This document shows positions 1-6,459 of a stretch of DNA of 10,287 nucleotides, piece after piece. Source of the stretch: Verrucomicrobia bacterium UBA2970 (GTDB lineage Bacteria > Verrucomicrobiota > Verrucomicrobiia > Limisphaerales > AAA164-E04); the NCBI GenBank assembly GCA_002348345.1, contig DEAY01000221.1, positions 1 through 10,287 on the forward strand. The letters are read 5' to 3'. A program made the position numbers and the translations under genes. Each line of letters starts with the position of its first letter. Position 1 is the stretch's first letter. The notes beneath the pieces were generated by a model. The model saw only the letters and a list, made by a program, of their open reading frames with translations, made no database searches and was not told where the DNA came from.

Positions 1-267
1 CACGGAAAAGCTCAGCCCGTGGGCCTGGTTGGGCCCGTGGTAGGGATCCTGGCCGAGGATCACCACCTTGACTTGGTCGAAGGGCGTTTCGTTGAAGGCG
101 CGGAAGATGTCCGGCCCGGGCGGATAGAGGGTTTCCCCGGCCTGCTTCTCCTGGCGCAGGAATTCCTTCAGCTGGCCCATGTAGGGCTGCGCGAACTGGT
201 CGCCCAGCACCCGCTTCCAGCCCGCTTCAAGCTGAACGTCGGCTTGCGGTTCGGTCTGCTCACTCAT
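1..267 (-). CDS. ung: Uracil-DNA glycosylase, N-terminal 89 residues (cut by window edge)
   Basis: This is the first part of family-1 uracil-DNA glycosylase, the cytoplasmic base-excision repair enzyme that removes uracil from DNA. The reverse strand reads an open frame from ATG at 267-265 to the window edge. It contains the family's signature GQDPYHGPNQAHGLSFSV at residues 72-89, where D74 corresponds to the catalytic Asp (D64 of E. coli Ung). Before it come the typical 'GWKRVL', 'YMGQLKEFL' and 'YPPGPDIFRAFN' segments. The rest of the protein lies outside the window. The start codon overlaps the end of the upstream ORF by 8 bp (260-267), which suggests translational coupling, and a GGAGAAG sits about 13 bases upstream. 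Codons are strongly G/C-ending, unlike the genes to the right, and the protein resembles gammaproteobacterial Ung, so the segment may be foreign (see the junction finding). Confidence 0.95.
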   Translation of the reverse strand, partial: MSEQTEPQADVQLEAGWKRVLGDQFAQPYMGQLKEFLRQEKQAGETLYPPGPDIFRAFNETPFDQVKVVILGQDPYHGPNQAHGLSFSV

Positions 268-394
268 TGGGAACCAGCTTCTCCAGCAGATGCCGCATGC
301 GCGGTTTGACGGTGTCCTCGCCGGCCAGCTCCGGGTGGGTAAGCAACCTCACCTCCAGGGCCATGATGCGGGCGTTGATCACTTCCGCGTCCAT
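260..394 (-). CDS. Possible 44-residue ORF (or gene tail) native to the ung neighbourhood
   Basis: The last 44 residues of the chimeric ORF begin with an in-frame ATG at 394-392 and read MDAEVINARIMALEVRLL, ending in LLEKLVPNE. They are charged, look helical, and use the same G/C-ending codons as ung. Their stop overlaps the ung start by 8 bp, as expected for an original gene pair. They may be a small separate protein translated from 394, or the C-terminal end of a longer gene cut by the junction. A GGAA directly abuts the ATG, so there is no well-spaced ribosome binding site. I do not recognise the family. Confidence 0.3.
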   Translation of the reverse strand: MDAEVINARIMALEVRLLTHPELAGEDTVKPRMRHLLEKLVPNE

Positions 395-1021
395 TTCCGG
401 GGTGGGCGACCCCACCGCCCGGCAGGCGTCCACCAGGATGATCGACAAGCCCGTGCACGTCGCTCGACCCTGCTTGATCGATTCCGACGGACTTTGATTC
501 GGGCGCTTTCGACCCGTGTTGTAGTGAACATCGATGACGTTGAAGAGTTCTCGATTCAGGGACTGAACGGCCTCCGCAATGGTTTCTGCATCGGCCACGA
601 TCGCTTTCGACGTTTCGTATAAACCCGGGCGCCATCGCTCTCTTGGCTCATCGAGAGATGCGTAGGGAAGCACATCGTTGAGAAAGATTGATTCCGGAAT
701 GGCCTCACCCCATGGGAATTCCGCCTTCGCTCTGATCGCATAGTTCAGGTTCTCCGACAAAAACTCGAGATCAAGGGATTGAAGATCGCCCTCGGACATG
801 AATCGGATCAAGAATCGCGCCGCCCGTCCCCCGAATTCGCCGTGATCCCTGGACGCCTGAACCACAAACGCCTCCAACTGGGACCGGTTCTTCCCGGCTC
901 GCTCAAGGGACTCCAGATAGGCTGCGGGTTGGCCTGGCTCCCCGTGGAGCCGTCCGATCAGCACGAGAAGGACGGTTCCTAGGACCAGGAAGCGATATCG
1001 TTGTGCGAACATGCTAGGCAT
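260..1021 (-). CDS. Exported transglutaminase-like protein, truncated and fused to an unrelated tail
   Basis: The 253-residue ORF starts with a signal peptide (hydrophobic stretch about residues 11-23, then LHG-EPG). It continues with the conserved N-terminal region of bacterial transglutaminase-like proteins: 'FPWGEAIPESIFLNDVLPYASL' type sequence at about 102-123, 'NRELFNVIDVHY' at 156-167, and 'ATCTGLSIILVDACRAVG' at 187-204 with the presumed catalytic C189. In family members the next residues are normally of the 'IPAR..GTP' kind and lead to the catalytic His and Asp. Here the sequence switches at residues 205-210 to about 45 unrelated residues ending in KLVPNE. The His and Asp segments are therefore absent and the product is unlikely to be an active transglutaminase-fold enzyme. 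The start at 1021 is supported by AGGAAGGA about 10 bases upstream. Its stop overlaps the ung start. It is divergent from the M3 peptidase gene. A natural fusion and an assembly chimera are both possible. Confidence 0.75.
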   Translation of the reverse strand: MPSMFAQRYRFLVLGTVLLVLIGRLHGEPGQPAAYLESLERAGKNRSQLEAFVVQASRDHGEFGGRAARFLIRFMSEGDLQSLDLEFLSENLNYAIRAKAEFPWGEAIPESIFLNDVLPYASLDEPRERWRPGLYETSKAIVADAETIAEAVQSLNRELFNVIDVHYNTGRKRPNQSPSESIKQGRATCTGLSIILVDACRAVGSPTPEMDAEVINARIMALEVRLLTHPELAGEDTVKPRMRHLLEKLVPNE

Positions 1022-1108
1022 TCAAGGCGTTCCTTCCTATTCTGACAATCGAAGAGATCGTGGCTTGGCGCTTGTCACCTCCCCTCGGCCTCCCCTATTT
1101 TGGGGTCC
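1022..1108. promoter_or_regulatory. Divergent intergenic region with a candidate promoter for the M3 peptidase
   Basis: These 87 bases separate two divergently oriented genes and must hold promoters for both if the left gene is expressed. On the plus strand TTGTCA at 1072-1077 and TATTTT at 1096-1101 are separated by 18 bases, a fair match to a sigma-70-type -35/-10 pair. The start of transcription would then fall at about 1107-1110, at or next to the ATG at 1109. That implies a leaderless or nearly leaderless mRNA, which fits the absence of a clear Shine-Dalgarno sequence. On the minus strand AGGAAGGA at about 1031-1038 serves as ribosome binding site for the gene starting at 1021. The promoter call is by eye and unproven. 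Confidence 0.35.
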
Positions 1109-3274
1109 ATGGAAACACCGCAAGTGACGGTCCGAAACCCTTTCCGAGGATGGAGGCTCCCGTCCGTGCTCCTCCTCATCATCACCTTCATTGTCAACCC
1201 AATCGTGCAAGCACAGAAGACGCCCCCATCCTCATCCCAACCGGAAATCCTCCTCGCCGACTGGCAGGGTCCCCATGGGGGGGTGCCGCCCTTCGACCAC
1301 ATCAGGAGCGAATGGTTTGAGCCTGCCTTCGAGGCAGCCGCCACGGCGTTGCTCAATGAAGCGGACACCATTGCCAATCATCCCTCACCCCCGACCTTCG
1401 ACAATACCATCGCCGCGCTCGAAAAGAGTGGCGGGGCACTGGAAAACGTCAGCCCCCTCTTCTTCACGATGACCGCAAATATGAATGCTCCGGAATATCA
1501 AAAGATTTCTGGAATCATTCGTCCGATGCTCTCCAAGGTATATGACCAAATCGTCTTCAACGAAAAACTCTTTCAACGAATCAAGACCGTCTACCAGGAC
1601 CGAGAGAATCATTCGCTCACACCCGAGCAACTGAGGCTGATCGAAAAAACCTACGAGCGCTACATCCGACGCGGCGCCCAGTTGAACGCCGCTGACAAGG
1701 AGCGAATGGGGAAGATCAACCAGGAACTGGCCAAACACTTCACCGATTTTGGCAACCAGGTGCAACGCGACGAGGATACCTGGATCATTCTCGGACGGGA
1801 GGATCTCGCCGGACTGCCGCAGCCGATGATCGATTCCTATCGCGCAGCGGCAAAAAAAAGAAACCTCTCAGGCTACGCCGTGGTGAACACTCGATCGGCG
1901 GTCGATCCGTTCCTCACCTTCTCCGACCATCGCTCGCTCCGAGAAAAAATTTGGCGCGCCTTCATCATGCGCGGCGACAATCCCAACGACAACAATACCA
2001 ACGACATCATCAAGCGCATCGTCCGCCTTCGCGCGGACCGCGCCAAGCTCCTGGGATACCCCAGTCACGCCCATTGGCGGATGTCTGACACCATGGCCAA
2101 GGAGCCAGCCAAGGCGATGGCATTGCTCGATCGCATCTGGCCTGCCGCCGTGGCCCGCGTGAAGGAGGAGGTAGCCGACATGCAGGCGCTGGCGGATCAG
2201 GAAAACGCCGACATCACGATTCAACCCTGGGATTACCGCTACTACATGGAGAAAGTCCGCCAAGCGCGCTATGATCTGGATCAGACTGAGTTCAAGAATT
2301 ACTTCGAACTGAACAACATGATCCGCGCATCGTATTACATGGCGGAACGGCTTTATGGCTACCAGTTCACCGAAATCTCGGGCACGGTTCCCGTTTTCCA
2401 TCCGGACATCCGGGTCTTCAAGGTCACCCATCAATCGGACGGTAGTTTTGTCGGCCTTCTCTACCGCGACGATTTCGCTCGTCAATACAAGCGGTCCGGC
2501 GCCTGGCAATCCACCTATCGCACCCAGCATAAACTCAACGGCCAGGTCGATGCCATTGTCTCCAACAACAATAATTTCGTAAAGGCAGCCGAAGGCGCAA
2601 AGGGATTGATCAGTCTGGATGACGCGGAAACCTTGTTTCACGAATTCGGGCATGCCATCCACGGCCTTGCCAACGATACGACCTACCCTGGCCTGGCCAA
2701 TACCCCAAGGGACTTCGTGGAGTTTCCCAGTCAAGTTCATGAAAACTGGGTTCTCACGCGAGAGGTTCTCGACCGTTTCGCCCGTCACTACCAATCCGGA
2801 GAACCCATGCCCCAATCGCTCATCGACAAGATGAAAAAAGCCGAAACCTTCAATCAAGGATTCGCCACGGTCGAATACATGGCCTCCGCCTACATTGACA
2901 TGATGATTCACATGGATGGGTCGGGCGAGATCGATCCCGCTGCGGTTGAAAAAGAGGTCCTTGCGAACATCGGGATGCCCAAAGAAATCGTGCTTCGTCA
3001 TCGACTTCCCCACTTTCTTCACCTCTTTTCCTCGGATTCCTATTCCGCAGGATACTATTCCTACCTTTGGTCCGACGTCATGGCCGCCGATGCCTGGAAG
3101 GCCTTCGAGGAAACCGGAAACGTCTGGGACCCCGGGGTCGCCAAGACGTTCTTTGACGTCATTCTGGCCTCGGGCGATGCCATCGACCGAGCGGAGGCCT
3201 ACCGGCAATTCCGTGGGCGCGATCCGGAAGTCGAAGCGCTCCTTGAAAACCGGGGCTTTCCCTCCAGCAATTAG
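1109..3274 (+). CDS. Exported M3-family zinc metallopeptidase, peptidyl-dipeptidase Dcp-like
   Basis: This 721-residue protein belongs to peptidase family M3 (thimet oligopeptidase / Dcp / OpdA group), which cleaves oligopeptides, Dcp types releasing C-terminal dipeptides. The zinc motif HEFGH is at residues 511-515. The third ligand is the Glu in 'RDFVEFPSQ' (E538), followed by the family's NW. The substrate-binding loop 'HLFSSDSYSAGYYSYLW' starts at H638 and provides the expected Tyr cluster (Y645, Y649, Y652). The N-terminus has basic residues, a hydrophobic run (about 20-30) and VQA-Q at 33-36, so export to the periplasm is likely. This differs from cytoplasmic E. coli Dcp. The frame is also open from a TTG at 1100, but the ATG at 1109 is preferred because of its position relative to the candidate promoter. 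Length is slightly above the usual ~680 because of the signal peptide. The SMP-30 gene follows after 49 bp, probably in the same transcript. Confidence 0.93.
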   Translation: METPQVTVRNPFRGWRLPSVLLLIITFIVNPIVQAQKTPPSSSQPEILLADWQGPHGGVPPFDHIRSEWFEPAFEAAATALLNEADTIANHPSPPTFDNTIAALEKSGGALENVSPLFFTMTANMNAPEYQKISGIIRPMLSKVYDQIVFNEKLFQRIKTVYQDRENHSLTPEQLRLIEKTYERYIRRGAQLNAADKERMGKINQELAKHFTDFGNQVQRDEDTWIILGREDLAGLPQPMIDSYRAAAKKRNLSGYAVVNTRSAVDPFLTFSDHRSLREKIWRAFIMRGDNPNDNNTNDIIKRIVRLRADRAKLLGYPSHAHWRMSDTMAKEPAKAMALLDRIWPAAVARVKEEVADMQALADQENADITIQPWDYRYYMEKVRQARYDLDQTEFKNYFELNNMIRASYYMAERLYGYQFTEISGTVPVFHPDIRVFKVTHQSDGSFVGLLYRDDFARQYKRSGAWQSTYRTQHKLNGQVDAIVSNNNNFVKAAEGAKGLISLDDAETLFHEFGHAIHGLANDTTYPGLANTPRDFVEFPSQVHENWVLTREVLDRFARHYQSGEPMPQSLIDKMKKAETFNQGFATVEYMASAYIDMMIHMDGSGEIDPAAVEKEVLANIGMPKEIVLRHRLPHFLHLFSSDSYSAGYYSYLWSDVMAADAWKAFEETGNVWDPGVAKTFFDVILASGDAIDRAEAYRQFRGRDPEVEALLENRGFPSSN

Positions 3275-3323
3275 TCCGAAGCCATTCCCGTTCTCCAGTC
3301 TTCCCTCCCGTCTGATTGCCTTC

Positions 3324-4271
3324 ATGGACTACTCAAGCCTCTCGCTCCCCCCGAACGGATCTGCCGTCTCAGTCGCCAGCATGGTGGCCTTCACCGAAGG
3401 CCCTGCCGTTGATGCCGAGGGCAACGTCTACTTCTCTGATATCATCAACAATCGGATTCTGGTCCGCGACTCGCAAGGAAATCAGAGCGTGTTTCGACAC
3501 CCCTCACACCGTACGAACGGACAGACCTTTGACCCACAGGGACGCCTCTACCACTGTGAGGGAGCCGAGTTCGGACCAGGCGGTGGTCGGAGGGTCACCC
3601 GAACCAATCTGAAAACCAATGCCTACGAGGTTCTCACCCATTCGTATCAAGGGAAGCGATATAATTCGCCCAACGATATCTGTGTCGATGGGAGGGGACG
3701 CGCTTACTTTACCGATCCGTGTTACTGGGAACCGTCCCGCGCCTTGATGGAGCAAGACGCCGAAGCGGTCTATCGCATTGACCTCGACGGCTCGGTGACC
3801 CGAATCCTCCAACAACCGCAGATCGAACGCCCCAACGGAATCGCTGTGACTCAAGACGCCACCAAGCTTTACGTCGTTGATTCCCGTTCAGTTCCCGGAG
3901 GGAACCGAAAGATCTGGCAATTCGATCTCGACTCAAATGGCAATCCAACCAACCAGAAATCGATCTGGGACTTCGCACCCGGGCGCGGGGCCGACGGCAT
4001 CCGCCTGGCAGACAATGGAGATCTCTACATCGCTGCCGGGATCAACAACCCACGAGGCCCCCACGAAACCGCTGACGTGCCCGCCGGTGTGTATATTCTC
4101 TCGCCAGTTGGAGAGATGAAGGGCCGTATTCCCATCCCGGAAGACGTCCTCACCAATCTCGCCTTCGGCGGCTCCGATGGACGAACCCTGTACATCACTG
4201 CCGGGAAGAATCTCTATCAAACTCGAACCCCCGTGGCAGGCCATGTCGCTTATCCGGTTTGGCAATCCTGA
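3324..4271 (+). CDS. SMP-30/gluconolactonase/LRE-family protein
   Basis: This 315-residue protein is a six-bladed beta-propeller of the SMP-30 / gluconolactonase family, metal-dependent hydrolases that open sugar lactones. Repeated blade motifs are visible: 'FTEGPAVDAEGNVYFSD' (23-39), 'NSPNDICVDGRGRAYFTDP' (114-132), 'RPNGIAVTQD' (169-178) and 'GADGIRLADNGDLYIA' (222-237). By alignment to human SMP-30, E25, N171 and D224 would be the metal ligands and N117 the substrate-contacting Asn, so the site looks intact. No signal peptide is visible, so it is probably cytoplasmic although its neighbours are exported. The start is the ATG at 3324; the frame is open further upstream but there it overlaps the M3 peptidase gene and lacks family sequence. 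The 49-bp spacing suggests co-transcription with the peptidase. The lactone substrate cannot be inferred; some family members have other hydrolase activities. Confidence 0.9.
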   Translation: MDYSSLSLPPNGSAVSVASMVAFTEGPAVDAEGNVYFSDIINNRILVRDSQGNQSVFRHPSHRTNGQTFDPQGRLYHCEGAEFGPGGGRRVTRTNLKTNAYEVLTHSYQGKRYNSPNDICVDGRGRAYFTDPCYWEPSRALMEQDAEAVYRIDLDGSVTRILQQPQIERPNGIAVTQDATKLYVVDSRSVPGGNRKIWQFDLDSNGNPTNQKSIWDFAPGRGADGIRLADNGDLYIAAGINNPRGPHETADVPAGVYILSPVGEMKGRIPIPEDVLTNLAFGGSDGRTLYITAGKNLYQTRTPVAGHVAYPVWQS

Positions 4272-4689
4272 AGCATAGCCTCTTAGGACATCCTCCCGGG
4301 AAGCGTTTCAACTCCCACGGACATGGCTCTCTCTGGGCCCGGCGTTCATCGTTTCCCGGCCAAGAATCCCTTCTTCATTCGTTTGATCGAGCCTCAAAAT
4401 GCAACCCGTTGCCGTGTGAGCAGAGTCCCTGGAGAAATCTCGGTCCCACAACAGCAAGCCACTGTGATCCACCGACCCGCCCGAAGCGGGAAATCGCAGG
4501 AGATACACCATCCCCCTCCCGAGCGTAAGACTGCCGAAACGGCTCTAGGAAGGGTGATTCGGGTAGTGAGCTCGTCAATTGCCAGGGCCAATGAAAGGGC
4601 TGTATGGTCAAAAGCCGCATTTCCGGTGCCCACACGGTCAACCGAGATTCTCCTTTACCAACCAAAGACGTTCGGCACAGGATGCATCC
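4272..4689. other. 418-bp intergenic region without a convincing gene
   Basis: This gap separates the SMP-30 and CotH genes. Short open frames occur on both strands, including one of 79 codons on the minus strand (4394-4633). None shows a recognisable motif or a supported start. Small GC-rich inverted repeats are present: CCCGC/GCGGG at 4476-4490 and GCCG-AAA-CGGC at 4533-4543. Neither is followed by a T tract, so they are poor intrinsic terminators. A weak promoter-like pair, TTGCCA at 4579-4584 and TATGGT at 4603-4608 with an 18-base spacer, could drive the CotH gene and would give a leader of about 75 bases. Nothing else is evident. Confidence 0.4.
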
Positions 4690-6444
4690 ATGATCAACGG
4701 CGGCATCAAGGTCAGCAACTCCTTCGTGTTACAAATAGGAATCATTCTCGCGACCGTCATCCTCCAGTGTTCCATTCCTCTCTACGCCAAGGGCCTCCAC
4801 GTTGATGAGGTCTACGATCCCGCCAGAATCCTGAGGGTCGAAATCACGCTCCCTCCGAGTGACTGGGATCAAATCCGGCGCCAGGTGCGCACGATGCCAC
4901 AAGCACTGGGGGAAGCTCGCAAAACAGGGGAAGCGACCAGCCCCTTTTCTTGGGTGGATGCTCATGTAGAAATCAACGGGATCGCGTTTGAAGACGCCTC
5001 CATTCGAAAGAAGGGGTTTATTGGTTCCTTGGACTCTGATCGCCCCTCTCTCAAAGTGAGGCTTCCCAAAAGTGGTACCGCTCCTAAGAACGGGATCGTA
5101 CATCAACTCACCCTCAACAACAACAAGCAGGACCGGGCTTTGGTCAGCCAGACCATGGCCTATTCGCTCTTCAACCAGGCAGGTTTGGTGGCACCGCGAA
5201 CAAGTTATGCCACCGTCTCCGTCAATGGTAAGGCACTGGGGGTCTACACCAACGTGGAGCCTGCCCGGCAACCCCTTGTCCAACGAGGTTTCGGAACCGA
5301 CAAAGGGACCTTGTACGAAGGAACAATCGTTGACTTTTATCAGGGTTGGAAAACGGGATTCGAGCGCAAATTTGGACCGGATGAAGCCGGGCGAGAGAAG
5401 ATCGGACAATTGATAGACGCCCTCGACTCCGACGACAACACGCTGGTTGCGGCGGTGGGCGAGGTCGTCGATCTTGATCACTTCCTACGATTCTGGGCCC
5501 TGGAAAGCCTGATCGGCTTCTGGGATGGCTACTCCGGAAACCAGAATAACTACTTCTGCTATCACAACCCTAAAACCGATCGGTTGTATTTTCTTCCATG
5601 GGGTGCCGACTCCGTTTTCACAAGCCGTGGCATGATGGATCGGGGGGGACCCCGATCGGTGAAAGCCAGAGGCAGACTCGCCGGGAAACTGTATCAGGTT
5701 CCCGAAATCCGCGCCCGCTACCGAACCATCATGCTTGATCTTCTGGAAACTCATTGGAACGAAGAGCAGCTCGCGAAGGAAAGTGAGCGAGTCGAAGCGT
5801 TGGTGAGCAACCAACTTCACCCCAAACAAGAAGAAGGGTTTCAGCGAAGCATCGATCGAACGCGTGATTTTTTCTCGTCCCGCCGCGAGGAACTGATGGC
5901 CGAACTCGAGCATGGGGCGCCGGAAGTTGAGAACGGATCTTCTGAACCGATGTATTTCACCACCACCGGCCGTATCGAAGGCGAGATCAGCGGGACCTGG
6001 CACACCGACGGACCCGATGACGCCAGCTCCGTGGGAACCGCCGAAGTGAAGGTCTTTCTCGAGGGCGAGGAAGTTGAATTCGAAAAACTGGGCGCCCACG
6101 CGATCCAGGGACGGTTTGGGTTTCGAGGCCCGGGACAGCCTAACCTCAACATCGTTGGTAAACGAACCTCAGACGGAGAAACCGTCACCCTGATGATCAT
6201 GGTCGACGAGGATTCCTTTCGGCCGGCCGATGCCCCGGTGAATATGGGGGGCATGATGCGGGAAGGACAGGGCTTCGGGTTCGGACCGGGCAGCATGAAG
6301 CCGATCGACGGCAAGATTCAGTTTTCGGCAGCCGCCCGAGAAGAGGGGGCCCCCTTCAAAGCCAAGCTCTCTGGACAGATTATGAAGATGGTGGGTGATT
6401 TCTTTGGTCGCCGAGGAAAATCCCAACCACGCAACCGCCGCTAG
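4690..6444 (+). CDS. Exported CotH kinase-family protein
   Basis: This 584-residue protein belongs to the CotH family. Members in Bacillus are atypical protein kinases of the spore coat; many non-sporulating environmental bacteria carry exported homologues of unknown role. Diagnostic segments are 'IRKKGFIGS' (105-113), the Lys/Arg-rich substrate strand near 'LTLNNNKQDRALVSQTMAYSLF', 'VNGKALGVYTNVEP', 'DLDHFLRFWALESLIGFWDG' (261-280), 'GNQNNYF' (283-289) and 'FLPWGADSVF' (301-310). The last occupies the place of the usual PWDxD metal motif; here the first Asp is Gly305 while D307 is kept. The C-terminal third (from about residue 420) is a separate beta-rich region with a Gly/Met-rich stretch near 518-537 and a very basic end. 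A signal peptide is seen (hydrophobic about 13-30, LYA-KG). The start at 4690 is chosen for AGGA 7 bases upstream and its position before the signal peptide. It converges with the YWTD gene, with 15 bp between stops. Confidence 0.85.
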   Translation: MINGGIKVSNSFVLQIGIILATVILQCSIPLYAKGLHVDEVYDPARILRVEITLPPSDWDQIRRQVRTMPQALGEARKTGEATSPFSWVDAHVEINGIAFEDASIRKKGFIGSLDSDRPSLKVRLPKSGTAPKNGIVHQLTLNNNKQDRALVSQTMAYSLFNQAGLVAPRTSYATVSVNGKALGVYTNVEPARQPLVQRGFGTDKGTLYEGTIVDFYQGWKTGFERKFGPDEAGREKIGQLIDALDSDDNTLVAAVGEVVDLDHFLRFWALESLIGFWDGYSGNQNNYFCYHNPKTDRLYFLPWGADSVFTSRGMMDRGGPRSVKARGRLAGKLYQVPEIRARYRTIMLDLLETHWNEEQLAKESERVEALVSNQLHPKQEEGFQRSIDRTRDFFSSRREELMAELEHGAPEVENGSSEPMYFTTTGRIEGEISGTWHTDGPDDASSVGTAEVKVFLEGEEVEFEKLGAHAIQGRFGFRGPGQPNLNIVGKRTSDGETVTLMIMVDEDSFRPADAPVNMGGMMREGQGFGFGPGSMKPIDGKIQFSAAAREEGAPFKAKLSGQIMKMVGDFFGRRGKSQPRNRR

Positions 6445-6459
6445 CCAAGCAAGTTTGCC

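Noticed and set aside
2916..3323. Upstream in-frame extension of the SMP-30 ORF
   Set aside because: It overlaps the M3 peptidase coding region in another frame and has no family resemblance. The family homology begins right after the ATG at 3324.
1868..3325. Long open frame of 485 codons on the minus strand
   Set aside because: It lies antisense to the well-supported M3 peptidase gene and shows no recognisable motif. It arises from the codon bias of the real gene.
4476..4543. Intrinsic terminators after the SMP-30 gene
   Set aside because: The stems are short (4-5 bp) and neither is followed by a T tract.
4394..4633. 79-codon ORF on the minus strand in the 418-bp gap
   Set aside because: No motif, no clear ribosome binding site, Cys-rich low-plausibility sequence. 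Kept only as part of the gap description.
4579..4689. N-terminal extension of the CotH ORF from a TTG at 4579
   Set aside because: The ATG at 4690 has a well-spaced AGGA and leads directly into a signal peptide. The extension would put 37 polar residues before it.
5485..6099. 204-codon minus-strand ORF inside the CotH gene
   Set aside because: Antisense shadow of a supported gene, with no recognisable features.
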